From: Bacillota bacterium
GTDB lineage: Bacteria; Bacillota; Clostridia; Christensenellales; Aristaeellaceae
Direction: 5' to 3'
NCBI GenBank assembly: GCA_023411395.1
Contig: JAEYOV010000084.1
Coordinates: 142,432-206,431, forward strand
DNA: 64,000 nucleotides
In this document: in pieces, positions 1-8,036 of the stretch
How positions within the stretch are numbered: position 1 is the stretch's first letter
Layout of the letters: every line of letters starts with the position of its first letter
The notes under the pieces: model-generated
The model's input: the letters and a program-made list of their open reading frames with translations, nothing else
The model's database searches: none
What the model was told of the DNA's origin: nothing
Made by a program: the position numbers and the translations under genes

Positions 1-662
1 GGCACGCTGTTTTGCGTAATGCGCGCGCGCATTCCCTCTTTGATCTGCAGGCTGTCCCTAGCGCTGACCGAAGCGCGCACCTCCGCCTCCACAGAAGAAA
101 GCACCGCTCCCGGGCTGCCGGGAAGCAGCAGTTCCCCTTCCCGGGCCATGAGCTGCAGCACTTGCCCATCCTTATAGGCGCGCTGGGTCAGCGAGGCGAT
201 TTCCGCCGTCAGCGTATCCACGCGGGCAGTAAGCTCCGCCCGTGCGCTCCCATAGGCGGAAAGGCCCTCCTCCGCCAGCGTCTGCACATCCCGGCCAAAA
301 GCCGCCGCGGCCTGAGCCTGCCATGCGGCCTGGGTGGATTCGGTGCTTTCCAGCGCCTGCATGGCCTGCTTCAGGGCGGCCTGATACGGCGTGTCATCCA
401 GACGGTACAGCGGCTGTCCCTCTGTAACGGCCTGGCCTTCCTGCACATAGACCTGGATCACCACACCGCCTTTGGGATGGGCGCTGAAATACTCGCCCTT
501 GCGGGCCGCCAGACCCGTAACCGATACGGATCTTTCCACGCTGCCAAGGGATACCTTTACGGTCTTCACCGTCTCCCAGCGCTCCACCGGCCAGGTCCAT
601 AAAGCCGCCGCAGTCATGACCGTTATCGCCATCATAAAAAAGGACGCCGTCGATTTGCGCAT
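1..662 (-). CDS. HlyD-family efflux periplasmic adaptor subunit (3' end outside window)
   Basis: About 220 N-terminal residues are visible and the frame stays open to the window edge, so the gene is cut. It begins MRKSTASFFMMAITVMTAAA, a signal-anchor-like hydrophobic start. A biotinyl/lipoyl-like half follows at about residues 50-80, with the pattern GGVVIQVYVQEGQAVTEGQP and then LYRLDDTPYQAAL. Residues 80-160 are Gln/Ala/Glu-rich and probably form the helical hairpin. This order is typical of membrane-fusion adaptors of ABC or RND efflux systems. The ATG at 662 has a GGAAGG/GGAG-type ribosome-binding site upstream. The transporter partners would lie beyond position 1, so the substrate cannot be inferred. 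Confidence 0.8.
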   Translation of the reverse strand, partial: MRKSTASFFMMAITVMTAAALWTWPVERWETVKTVKVSLGSVERSVSVTGLAARKGEYFSAHPKGGVVIQVYVQEGQAVTEGQPLYRLDDTPYQAALKQAMQALESTESTQAAWQAQAAAAFGRDVQTLAEEGLSAYGSARAELTARVDTLTAEIASLTQRAYKDGQVLQLMAREGELLLPGSPGAVLSSVEAEVRASVSARDSLQIKEGMRARITQNSV

Positions 663-775
663 ATCGTCTGCTCCGCCTTCCAGCTTTCCGCAGTGCTATT
701 TTGGCTGGGCAAGGTGTAATTAACCCGGTTTGAAAGCGGTAATTTCATCCGCTTCCCCATGGGTGAGCAGAAAGA

Positions 776-820
776 CAAAACCCGCGAATGCAGTTCTGCC
801 ATCTGCAAGCGCGGGTTTTG
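776..820. terminator. Hairpin, possible bidirectional terminator
   Basis: CAAAACCCGC (776-785) pairs with GCGGGTTTTG (811-820), and an inner TGCAG/CTGCA pairing is also possible. Both flanks have a short A or T run. No gene clearly ends here, so its role is uncertain. Confidence 0.4.
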
Positions 821-1032
821 CTTGTATGGAGGATAGGGAGGTCGGCATTCCGAAGAATGCCAAGAAAAGGAGTTTGCATCCGGGATACGGTGGCTTGCAT
901 CCCTTACTGCAATGTTATTGTATCAACCGATTGTGAACTGTATTTGAACAATGGATGAACTTATTCGGGGTAATAAAGTTTTTGCTTCAATACAAACAAC
1001 TGACCAAGCAAACGCTGATTAATTCGGTGATA

Positions 1033-1113
1033 TGTCATTCTGAGCGCAGCGAAGAATCTTGGAATCCTTTCTGCATAAAGATTCTTCGGTCGCTTTGCTC
1101 CCTCAGAATGACA
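1033..1113. repeat. 81-bp imperfect palindromic intergenic repeat
   Basis: The left end TGTCATTCTGAG is the exact inverse complement of the right end CTCAGAATGACA. Inside, GAAGAATCTT and AAGATTCTTC also pair. Palindromes with this TGTCATTCTGAGC...GAAGAATCT look are common small intergenic repeats in many bacterial genomes. No coding capacity is seen. Confidence 0.75.
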
Positions 1114-1142
1114 CGTTGGCGCTTTAATCATTGCTTGCTCTC

Positions 1143-1368
1143 GGGGGAGCAACGAGGGGGCCGAGGCCTCCTCGTTTGTAAATCCGAAACCAGCGACATG
1201 TGCGGTGGTTTCGGGAGGATTTCGCCAGAAATCCTTTCCTTACACAATTTCCCGGCCGTACGCCGTGCACTGTCCAAGCATAGCGCAGGACTGTGCGCAG
1301 GCATACAGGGAAATCGTGCAAAGTCGTGAAAGGCCGGTGGGCCGTTTACGGTCACCGGCCTTTCACGA
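1143..1368 (+). repeat. Dispersed structured element, copy 1 (subtype A)
   Basis: It starts with GGGGGAGCAACGAGG and contains a GAGG/CCTC stem, a subtype-A insert (CCGAAACCAGCGACATGTGC), and a large stem CACAATTTCCC...GGGAAATCGTG that encloses an inner hairpin with the loop CCAAGCATAGCGCAGGA. It closes with a variable hairpin at 1324-1368. The same architecture recurs at 20196, 29113, 31352 and 37030. The strand given is the direction in which the variable hairpin is the last part. Confidence 0.85.
1324..1368 (-). terminator. 16-bp perfect hairpin downstream of the coiled-coil gene
   Basis: TCGTGAAAGGCCGGTG (1324-1339) pairs perfectly with CACCGGCCTTTCACGA (1353-1368). It lies 10 nt past the stop codon of the minus-strand gene that ends at 1379. 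It is also the variable terminal hairpin of repeat copy 1. The T run after the stem is weak, so termination is plausible but not certain. Confidence 0.55.
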
Positions 1369-1378
1369 AAGCGCAGCA

Positions 1379-1996
1379 TCAGCGCTGCGCCTGTATCTCC
1401 TGCCGCGTCCGGCGCAATGCCTGCACCTTGTCGGAAAGCATCTTATCCGTGTCGTCCAGAAGCGCGTCCAGATAATTGAAAATATCCTGCCGCAGCGCCT
1501 CCATTTCGTCCTGGCTGCTCTGGCGTATTTCTTCCGATTCCGCCTGCGCCCTGGCAACGATCTCCTCCTCGCTGACAAGCTGAACGGCGTGCTGCTCGGC
1601 TTCCTCCACGATTTCCTTTGCCCGGCGCTGCGCTTCCGCCATGATGCGGCTGGCCTGCTCGTTGCTGGATCGGTACAGCTCATCCGCCTTCATCTGGGCG
1701 TTTGTGGTGGTAAGCTGGGCGGAACGCACGGCCTCGTCCACCGTCTGGCGGGCCTTCAGGTTGGCCTCCGACACGGTGTTTTCCGCACGGGTCCTGGCCT
1801 CGCCAATGATCCTGGCCTCATTTTGAATGATGCTGGCCGACCTGGCGATATCGGCCGGCAGACCCTCCGCCAGATCCTGCAGCATCGCCCGCAATTTATT
1901 CCTGTCCACCATATACAGGTTGGTCATGGGTATCTTGGAGCTGCTCATCAGCAAGCTCTCCATCTGGTCAATGATCTCCCGCGTATGCTGATCCAT
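1379..1996 (-). CDS. Coiled-coil, DivIVA-like/ATP-synthase-subunit-like protein
   Basis: This 205-residue soluble protein is almost entirely helical, with long runs of Ala, Glu, Gln and Arg (for example AQRRAKEIVEEAEQHAVQLV). It has no membrane segment and no catalytic motif. Proteins of this type beside coaD in Clostridia are often annotated as ATPase or DivIVA-like, on coiled-coil similarity only. The ATG at 1996 is preceded by AAGGAGGTAGACGC. It follows coaD by 22 nt and is probably the last gene of the long operon. A role in polar or division scaffolding would be inference. Confidence 0.7.
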   Translation of the reverse strand: MDQHTREIIDQMESLLMSSSKIPMTNLYMVDRNKLRAMLQDLAEGLPADIARSASIIQNEARIIGEARTRAENTVSEANLKARQTVDEAVRSAQLTTTNAQMKADELYRSSNEQASRIMAEAQRRAKEIVEEAEQHAVQLVSEEEIVARAQAESEEIRQSSQDEMEALRQDIFNYLDALLDDTDKMLSDKVQALRRTRQEIQAQR

Positions 1997-2018
1997 GCGT
2001 CTACCTCCTTACGTCGGG

Positions 2019-2513
2019 TCAGTCGGCTTTAAGGTGCGGAAATTTCTGATAAATGTCCTGCAGAATGCTTACAGGCACCAGGGATGATACATCCCCGCCG
2101 AAGGTGGCGATCTCCCTGACGACACTGGAACTGATGTAGGCATGCTGGGGTGAAGTCATCATGAACAGCGTCTCCAGCTCCGGCGAAATCTGATGGTTCA
2201 CCTGCGCCATTTGAAACTCGCTGTCAAAATCACTGACCGCCCGAAGCCCCCGGATGACCACCGTGCCATGTTTTTCCTTCATGTAGTCTACCAAAAGACC
2301 CTCAAAACAATCCACCTGAACACAGGGAATGTCGTAACAAGCCTTTTGAATCATCTCCATACGCTTTTCCACCGGGAAGCAGCCCAGCTTGTTGGGATTG
2401 CGCAGCACCGCCACAATCACCCTGGGAAAGATGAGGGCTGCCCGGCGGATGATGTCCACATGGCCCAAGGTGATGGGATCAAAGCTTCCGGGATATACGC
2501 AAAATGCTTCCAT
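2019..2513 (-). CDS. coaD: Phosphopantetheine adenylyltransferase
   Basis: This enzyme joins 4'-phosphopantetheine to AMP from ATP, the fourth step of coenzyme A synthesis. The 164-residue product begins MEAFCVYPGSFDPITLGHVD, which contains the family nucleotide-binding motif (T/S)xGH as ITLGH. A C-terminal ISSSVVREIA segment matches the second adenylyltransferase signature. Length is normal for CoaD. The ATG at 2513 overlaps the rsmD stop codon as TGATG, and an upstream extension would lie wholly within rsmD. The rsmD-coaD pair is a common bacterial arrangement and implies translational coupling. Confidence 0.95.
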   Translation of the reverse strand: MEAFCVYPGSFDPITLGHVDIIRRAALIFPRVIVAVLRNPNKLGCFPVEKRMEMIQKACYDIPCVQVDCFEGLLVDYMKEKHGTVVIRGLRAVSDFDSEFQMAQVNHQISPELETLFMMTSPQHAYISSSVVREIATFGGDVSSLVPVSILQDIYQKFPHLKAD

Positions 2514-3082
2514 CAGTCCGCTCCCTCCTTTGTGCGGAGCTTGAAAAAAGTGATGCCCGTATCGCCGTACCGCCTGACATCCGCAACCCAAAAGTCATCG
2601 GCAGGCCTTGGCGGTGTCTCCCATGCATGCTCCACAACAATCAGCGCATGGGGGGCCAGGATGCCGTATGACAGCATGTAGCCGCACATTTCACCCGTAT
2701 TCGTCATCCTGTAAGGCGGGTCCAAAAACACCAGTTCGAAAACGTTCCGGTCATAATAAGCCTGGTATCCGACGGCGCTTTTCCAGTCATCCCGGATTAC
2801 CCGCGCCTTGCCTTGAAAGCCCAGGCGGTTCACATTTTCCTGTATGACCTTTGCCGCCTTAAGGGAAGCATCCACGAATACCGCGTACTCTGCCCCCCGG
2901 CTTAAGGCCTCCAGCCCCAGCGCGCCGCTGCCGGCGAACAGGTCCAGCACCGTTTTCCCCTGGATCTCCCATTGAAGAATATTGAAAAGGGATTCTCGCA
3001 CCTTGTCCTGGGTGGGCCGCGTATCCATACCCTTGGGGGCGTCAATCACCCTGGAGCGGGCCTCGCCGCCTATGATCCGCAC
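2513..3082 (-). CDS. rsmD: 16S rRNA (guanine(966)-N(2))-methyltransferase
   Basis: This SAM-dependent enzyme methylates N2 of G966 in 16S rRNA during 30S assembly. The product has 189 residues. It shows the SAM-binding motif VLDLFAGSGALGLEALSRGA and the catalytic N-methyltransferase motif DPPY. The start is taken as GTG at 3082 (residues V/M-RIIGGEARSRV) because AGGAGG lies 5 nt upstream; a TTG five codons earlier has no such site. It overlaps coaD by one base and lies 23 nt after a membrane-protein gene. Confidence 0.94.
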   Translation of the reverse strand: MRIIGGEARSRVIDAPKGMDTRPTQDKVRESLFNILQWEIQGKTVLDLFAGSGALGLEALSRGAEYAVFVDASLKAAKVIQENVNRLGFQGKARVIRDDWKSAVGYQAYYDRNVFELVFLDPPYRMTNTGEMCGYMLSYGILAPHALIVVEHAWETPPRPADDFWVADVRRYGDTGITFFKLRTKEGAD

Positions 3083-3105
3083 AGTATCCTCCTGCAAAAG
3101 CGGTA

Positions 3106-3912
3106 TTACACAAGCTGCTCGGGGCCTTTTTGCTGCCGCCGCTGCCGCTCCTTTTTCTCCTTGTTCTTCTTCCTGCGCCGGCTTTGGGCGATGCTGGTAT
3201 GCACCCTGGTGCGCAGCTCCCTGCCCCGAAGATACCCCAGAGCGTATCCGGCGGGAACAATCATGACCAGCAGGGGACTGAGTCTTTCCACCAGCAAAAC
3301 TGCCTGCGCATTCCCGCTGCCCACCATGCTTATATAAGGCAGAATGGTCATCCGCACCGCAAGGCGTACGACATCCAGCACCCCAAGGGAGACGGAGGAT
3401 TCATAATAGCGCAGCGCATCGCCGATTTCCGCCTGCCTTCTGTAGCTCGATAGCCACTCGGGCAGCACGCCCAGGGTATAGGTCGCCAGCTGCGCCGTCA
3501 AAGCAACCGCCAGCGCCAGAAGCACATAGGGCAGCGCACCAAAAAGAGCGGTGCACACGCCTTTTGCGGGCATGAAGCACCGGGCCTTTTCATCATCAGG
3601 CACGGCTTTGCCTTCCGCCTCCCTTTGGAACATGATCTCGCCAAAAGCAGCGTCCGCCTCCCCGTGGGAAGCGCCGCTCATGTACAAAAAGCCCCCGCTC
3701 ATGAGTATCAGCGCCGTGTTGGCCAGCAGCCTCAAAAATAAATTTTCAAACATCAGCAGCGAGCCGAATACCAGATAAATGAAAACGGCCACAAGCACGC
3801 TGCCGGCCACCCGCAGGGCGCGTTTGAACGTCGACCCGTCCACGGCGCGGCCTGTGAGAATGGGCTTTGTGACGATCTTGGGTTTCTTTTTGCCCGGAAC
3901 GCTTTTTTGCAT
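3106..3912 (-). CDS. Uncharacterised membrane protein with a strongly basic C-terminus
   Basis: The family was not recognised. The 268-residue protein has a basic N-terminus (GKKKPKIVTKP), two close hydrophobic segments at about residues 35-80, a soluble loop, another pair near 118-150, and further hydrophobic stretches near 180-225. It ends in a Lys/Arg/Gln-rich tail (RRRKKNKEKKERQRRQQKG). The tail would be cytosolic by the positive-inside rule and could contact nucleic acid or phospholipid, which is inference. It is co-directional with the cyclo-ligase and rsmD and is probably in their operon. The start at 3912 has a GAAAGGA site. Confidence 0.6.
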   Translation of the reverse strand: MQKSVPGKKKPKIVTKPILTGRAVDGSTFKRALRVAGSVLVAVFIYLVFGSLLMFENLFLRLLANTALILMSGGFLYMSGASHGEADAAFGEIMFQREAEGKAVPDDEKARCFMPAKGVCTALFGALPYVLLALAVALTAQLATYTLGVLPEWLSSYRRQAEIGDALRYYESSVSLGVLDVVRLAVRMTILPYISMVGSGNAQAVLLVERLSPLLVMIVPAGYALGYLRGRELRTRVHTSIAQSRRRKKNKEKKERQRRQQKGPEQLV

Positions 3913-3927
3913 GCAAACAGTTCCTTT

Positions 3928-4506
3928 CTATGCCTGTGCCGAAATCTTTGCCGGCAGGATGCCCTTGCCTGTGATAATCCATTGTACCAAATAATCCCGT
4001 TCATCGCAAGGGACAGCGGGGACAACCTGCCTTGAAAGCACCAAGGCTGCCAAGGGACAGCATGTTTGGGGCAGGAAACGGTCGTAATAGCCGCCCCCCT
4101 GGCCCAGGCGGTGCCCCTCCCTGTCCACCGCCAGAGCGGGGATCAGCAAAAGCGACAAATCCTCCGGGGGGATAAGCTGCGCCTCTTTCCCCGGCTCCAT
4201 GATATCCCACCGGCCAGGACGCAAAGAAGCCGGGTCCAGAACCCGGCGGAACTCCATGACACCTTTTTCTAAGGTCCTAGGCAGCGCCAGCGTCTTCCCG
4301 GCCATGAGAATAGCGCTCAAAACAGGTGCTGTATCGATCTCAAAGCGCATGGAGGCGTAGCAGCCCACCGTGCCGGCCTTCATAAATTCGGGCCAGTTCA
4401 AAAGATGCTCCGCCGCAGCCTCCCCTTCCTCCAACCGCTCCTTAGGATCGGGCAGAGAGCGCATGGCCTTGCGCAGCGCAGCCTTTTCCTCATTCGTCAT
4501 GTTCAT
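3928..4506 (-). CDS. 5-formyltetrahydrofolate cyclo-ligase
   Basis: This enzyme converts 5-formyl-THF to 5,10-methenyl-THF with ATP and returns a storage folate to one-carbon metabolism. The product has about 192 residues. The family signature GQGGGYYDRFL and the preceding AVDREGHRLG are present, as is the N-terminal basic helix KAALRKAMRSLP. The start is one of two ATGs (4506 or 4500); both overlap the end of alr by 11-17 nt. A longer frame beginning at 4548 would lie inside alr and does not match the family. Confidence 0.92.
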   Translation of the reverse strand: MNMTNEEKAALRKAMRSLPDPKERLEEGEAAAEHLLNWPEFMKAGTVGCYASMRFEIDTAPVLSAILMAGKTLALPRTLEKGVMEFRRVLDPASLRPGRWDIMEPGKEAQLIPPEDLSLLLIPALAVDREGHRLGQGGGYYDRFLPQTCCPLAALVLSRQVVPAVPCDERDYLVQWIITGKGILPAKISAQA

Positions 4507-5596
4507 ATCTTCTAGGCACCCTTGCGGTGGGCGCCAAAAGCACCTCATAGCTGATGGTGCCCGCCCACTGTCCCATTTGATCGGCCGTAATCTCGTTATT
4601 CCCCTGCCGGCCCAAAAGCACCGCCTCCGCGCCGGGCTGTGCCGCGGGGATATGCGTCACATCCACCATCGTCTGATCCATGCACACCCGGCCCAGAATG
4701 GGGGCTAGCTCCCCGCCGATCAGCACCTTGCCCCGGTTTGACAGCATGCAGTGGTAGCCGTCGCCGTAGCCCACCGGCAGCGTGGCCACCCGCATGATCC
4801 TTTCAGCCGTAAAGGTGCGGCCATAGCTGACGGTGTCGCCGGGACCGATCTCCTTCACGTGGATGACCTCCGTCACCCATCGCTGTGCCGGGCGCAAAGG
4901 CACATCCGTTTTCACGGGCGGGCATCCGTACAGGGCGATGCCGGGGCGGACCATATCAAAACGGGCTTGAGGGAAACGCAATGCGGCGGCGCTGTTGGCG
5001 GCATGGCGCAGTATATTCCCGGGCAATAGCTTCGTGATCCGTTCAAAGGAAGCCAACTGGTCCAGCGTAAATTTCTCCTCTGAACCGTCCGCGTTGGCAA
5101 AATGGGTATATGCCCCAGTCAGCTTTACCTGTGGCGAAGCCCCCAAAGCCTCCAGCACCGCCTGTGCTTCACCCTCTGTCCGGACACCGATGCGCCCCAT
5201 GCCCGTATCCACCTTCAAGTGGACAAATGCCTCACGGCTTTGCTTTTCACATTCATTTTGGAGCCAGGAAACCATGTCTTCCCGGCAAACAGTTTGAGTC
5301 AGTCCATACCGCACTGCCGCCCCGGCCCCATCCCTGTTCAGCGCGCCAAATACCAGGATCGGCGCATAGATATGGTTCTCCCTGAGCAGCACGCCTTCGT
5401 CCGGCGTGGCAACCCCCAGAAAGGAGGCGCCCGCGGACAGGGCCGCTTTCGCCACCTGAATCATGCCATGGCCATAGGCATCCGCCTTGACCACGGCCAT
5501 CAGCTTTACATCAGGCCCGACAGCGCCCATTAAGGCGCGCACATTGTCGCGGATGGCCTGAACATCCACCACCCGTTCGTTTTTCCGGTATTGCAT
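4490..5596 (-). CDS. alr: Alanine racemase
   Basis: This PLP enzyme interconverts L- and D-alanine and supplies D-Ala for peptidoglycan. The product has 368 residues, the usual length. The PLP-lysine motif VVKADAYGHG lies near residue 35, and the second-domain catalytic tyrosine is in LPVGYGDGY. The active-site CMDQTMVDVT segment is also present. It follows the ACT-domain gene by 27 nt and overlaps the cyclo-ligase gene, so it is probably co-transcribed. This may be biosynthetic or sporulation-linked alanine racemase; the sequence does not say which. Confidence 0.96.
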   Translation of the reverse strand: MQYRKNERVVDVQAIRDNVRALMGAVGPDVKLMAVVKADAYGHGMIQVAKAALSAGASFLGVATPDEGVLLRENHIYAPILVFGALNRDGAGAAVRYGLTQTVCREDMVSWLQNECEKQSREAFVHLKVDTGMGRIGVRTEGEAQAVLEALGASPQVKLTGAYTHFANADGSEEKFTLDQLASFERITKLLPGNILRHAANSAAALRFPQARFDMVRPGIALYGCPPVKTDVPLRPAQRWVTEVIHVKEIGPGDTVSYGRTFTAERIMRVATLPVGYGDGYHCMLSNRGKVLIGGELAPILGRVCMDQTMVDVTHIPAAQPGAEAVLLGRQGNNEITADQMGQWAGTISYEVLLAPTARVPRRYEHDE

Positions 5597-5623
5597 GCAA
5601 TGGCCTTCTTATACAATAAATCG

Positions 5624-6055
5624 CTACAGGAGCCTGACTTCCTCCTGGGTTAAAAGCCGCACCCCGTTGTCCCCAAGCACCTGGGCGGCTCTGTCCAGCT
5701 CTTCCACCCGGAATATGATCAGGGCGTTCTTCCCTGCGTTTCTAACAAAGCTGTACAGGTATTCGATGCTGATACCGTTTTCCGAGAGCATGCCCAAAAC
5801 CTTCGCCAGCCCTCCCGGCACATCCGGCACGGAGGCGGCCAGCACATCGGTGAGGCGCACGGTATAGCCCGCCTCGGCAATGAGCTTCTCCGCCCGCTCA
5901 TAGTCTTTAACAATACCCCGCAGGATGCCAAAGTTGGTCGTGTCGGCAATGGACAGGGAAACCAGGTCGATTTGATGTTCCCCCAGCAGCCTGGTAAAGT
6001 CCGCCAGGCGGCCGGGCGTGTTCTCGATGAAAACGGAGATTTGCTTGACGTACAT
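5624..6055 (-). CDS. Tandem ACT-domain protein
   Basis: The 143-residue protein contains two ACT modules in tandem: residues 1-70 (YVKQISVFIENTPGRLADFT) and 71-143 (AASVPDVPGGLAKVLGMLSE). There is no catalytic domain, so it is a stand-alone small-molecule sensor. Proteins of this class often sit beside phenylacetate-CoA ligase and indolepyruvate oxidoreductase genes, as here, and are thought to bind amino acids. The ATG at 6055 has GGAGG upstream. It lies 71 nt after the first ligase gene. Aromatic amino acid binding is inference from context. Confidence 0.88.
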   Translation of the reverse strand: MYVKQISVFIENTPGRLADFTRLLGEHQIDLVSLSIADTTNFGILRGIVKDYERAEKLIAEAGYTVRLTDVLAASVPDVPGGLAKVLGMLSENGISIEYLYSFVRNAGKNALIIFRVEELDRAAQVLGDNGVRLLTQEEVRLL

Positions 6056-6126
6056 GATCCTGCCTCCTTTATGGTCCCTGCTTTATCCTTAGTATACACC
6101 AAACATTCCCGGTTGAGCGCTAAGAT

Positions 6127-7428
6127 TCACAGCTTTCGTCTGTCGACCACACGCTTTGCCTTGCCTTCGCTGCGGGGCAGGCTGCCGGGCTGGCAAAGCT
6201 TCACTTCCGCGTGGATGAGGGCGCTGGAAGCCAATTGCTCCGTCACCCTGAATTGCAATGCTTCCAACGCCTTCACCGTATCGCCCACCAGATGCGGGCT
6301 GAGTTCCACCTGTACCTCCACCGTATCCATGGCCCCGGCTCTGTCGACCATGATCTGATAGTGCGGCTCGATGCCGGGCACCTGCAGCAGCGCGTGCTCG
6401 ATTTGGGAGGGGAACACGTTCACGCCCCGGATGATGAGCATATCGTCGGTGCGCCCGGTGATACGGCCCATGCGTACATGGGTGCGGCCGCAGGCGCAGG
6501 GCTCGTCGGTTAAAATGGTCAGATCGTGGGTGCGGTAGCGGAGCAGAGGCATGCCGTGCTTGGTGAGGGTGGTAAAGGTGAGGTCGCCCTCCTGGCCGTA
6601 AGGCAAGCTTTCGCCATCCGGGCCGATCACCTCCGGCAGGAAATGATCCTCCCAGATATGCATGCCCTTTTTCTCCAGGCACTCCATGCTGACGCCGGGG
6701 CCCATCACTTCGCTCAGGCCGTATATGTTCAGGGCGTCGATGCGGAGCATGTCCTCAATCTTGTCCCGCATGGCCTCCGTCCAGGGCTCCGCGCCGAAGA
6801 TGCCGGCCTTGAGTTTGATGCGGTCAAGCGCAATGCCGGCGTTATGCAGCGATTCCGCCAGGTTGACGGCGTAGGATGGCGTGCAGCAAAGCGCCGTGGA
6901 TCCGAAATCCTCCATCAGCATGAGCTGCCTTTGGGTATTCCCGCCGCTCATGGGGATGACGGCGGCTCCCACCCGCTCCGCGCCGTAATGCGCGCCGAGG
7001 CCCCCGGTGAACAGGCCATAACCGTAGGCCACCTGCACCACGTCGTTTTTGGTGACGCCGGCGCAGTACATGGCACGGGCCATCAGTTCCGCCCAGCGGT
7101 CGATATCGCCGCTGGTATAACCAGCCACAGATGGCTTGCCGGTCGTACCGCTGGAGGCGTGGATGCGCACGATCTCCGACTGGGGCACGGCAAACAGCCC
7201 GAAGGGGTAACTGTTGCGCAGGTCCTCCTTTTCGGTAAAGGGAAGGAGCGTGATATCCTCCGCGCCCCGTATGTCCTTGGGCGTGATGCCCAGCTCCTGC
7301 ATCTTGGTGCGGTAAAAGGGAACATTCTCATAGACCCTGCGCACCACGTCGCGCAGGCGTTCGCCCATCAGTTCCCTCAATTGCTCCCGGGGCAAGCATT
7401 CCATGGTTTTGTTCCAGTACAGGTGCAT
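6127..7428 (-). CDS. Phenylacetate-CoA ligase family protein (copy 1)
   Basis: This AMP-forming ligase would activate phenylacetate or a related aryl acid to its CoA thioester. The product has 433 residues, the normal PaaK length. It shows the P-loop-like ASSGTTGKPSVAGY motif, the LRYRTHDLT hinge region, and the PaaK C-terminal domain motif RSDDMLIIRGVNVFPSQIE-like (here RTDDMLIIRGVNVFPSQIE). The start is the ATG at 7428 (MHLYWNKTMECLP) because AAGGGG lies upstream; an ATG at 7464 overlaps the iorB stop. A second ligase gene lies on the far side of iorAB. Confidence 0.9.
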   Translation of the reverse strand: MHLYWNKTMECLPREQLRELMGERLRDVVRRVYENVPFYRTKMQELGITPKDIRGAEDITLLPFTEKEDLRNSYPFGLFAVPQSEIVRIHASSGTTGKPSVAGYTSGDIDRWAELMARAMYCAGVTKNDVVQVAYGYGLFTGGLGAHYGAERVGAAVIPMSGGNTQRQLMLMEDFGSTALCCTPSYAVNLAESLHNAGIALDRIKLKAGIFGAEPWTEAMRDKIEDMLRIDALNIYGLSEVMGPGVSMECLEKKGMHIWEDHFLPEVIGPDGESLPYGQEGDLTFTTLTKHGMPLLRYRTHDLTILTDEPCACGRTHVRMGRITGRTDDMLIIRGVNVFPSQIEHALLQVPGIEPHYQIMVDRAGAMDTVEVQVELSPHLVGDTVKALEALQFRVTEQLASSALIHAEVKLCQPGSLPRSEGKAKRVVDRRKL

Positions 7429-7463
7429 ACGCTCACGCCCCTTTTTCTTATGTAATGATTCCA

Positions 7464-8036
7464 TTATTGCGCGCCGGCGTCGAAGGCCTTAAGGTTGATT
7501 TCCAGCGTTCTGGGCGGCACGCAGGCCGCGATGGCCTTGTGCCACACATCCTTTTCCCAGGGCAGGTGCTTCGAGAGTGCCCCCAAAAGCACAAGGTTCA
7601 CCGCCCGCTGGCTGCCGCACCTTTCGGCCATGGCCAGTGCGTCCAGCCGCTGCGTACGGCAAACATCCTCCGAAGCGCACAAGGGCTCCTCGGGATACTT
7701 GGCCGCGCCTGTGATCACCGGCATCGGCAAAATCCGCTGGGTGTTGACGATCAAAGTGCCGCCGGGTTTCAAAAAGTGTATGGCGCGGGCAGCCTCCAGT
7801 TCCTCAAAAGCCAGAAGATAATCGGCGCTGCTTGTGGATACCAAAGGCGCGTGCACCTTTTCCCCCACCCGAACGTGGGTAATCACGCTGCCTCCCCGCT
7901 GGGCCATGCCGTGGACCTCGCTGACCTTCACGTCACAGCCGTTTTCCAAGGCGATGTAACCCAGAATCTTGCTGGCCAGCAGCGTGCCCTGGCCGCCCAC
8001 GCCCACAATCACCAGATCAAACACGGGGTTTTTCAT
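7464..8036 (-). CDS. iorB: Indolepyruvate ferredoxin oxidoreductase, beta subunit
   Basis: This is the small subunit of the enzyme that converts arylpyruvates and CoA to arylacetyl-CoA, CO2 and reduced ferredoxin. The 190-residue product begins MKNPVFDLVIVGVGGQGTLL, the gamma/beta-domain signature GVGGQG of 2-oxoacid:ferredoxin oxidoreductases. The segment SEVHGMAQRGGSVITHVR is also characteristic. Its ATG overlaps the iorA stop as ATGA, which decides the start and indicates tight coupling. The stop overlaps an upstream ATG candidate of the next ligase gene. Confidence 0.95.
   Translation of the reverse strand: MKNPVFDLVIVGVGGQGTLLASKILGYIALENGCDVKVSEVHGMAQRGGSVITHVRVGEKVHAPLVSTSSADYLLAFEELEAARAIHFLKPGGTLIVNTQRILPMPVITGAAKYPEEPLCASEDVCRTQRLDALAMAERCGSQRAVNLVLLGALSKHLPWEKDVWHKAIAACVPPRTLEINLKAFDAGAQ

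Larger units (their letters stand above)
663..1378. other. 716-bp intergenic region with several repeats
   Basis: No credible gene was found between the adaptor start and the coiled-coil gene end. The stretch holds a hairpin with A- and T-rich flanks (776-820), an 81-bp imperfect palindrome (1033-1113), and one full copy of the dispersed structured element (1143-1368). Short open frames here have no ribosome-binding site and run through the repeats. Confidence 0.7.

Noticed and set aside
6526..7455. A 309-codon plus-strand frame opposite the first ligase gene
   Set aside because: It is a His/Gly-rich shadow of the ligase. The ligase motifs and start are clear on the minus strand.
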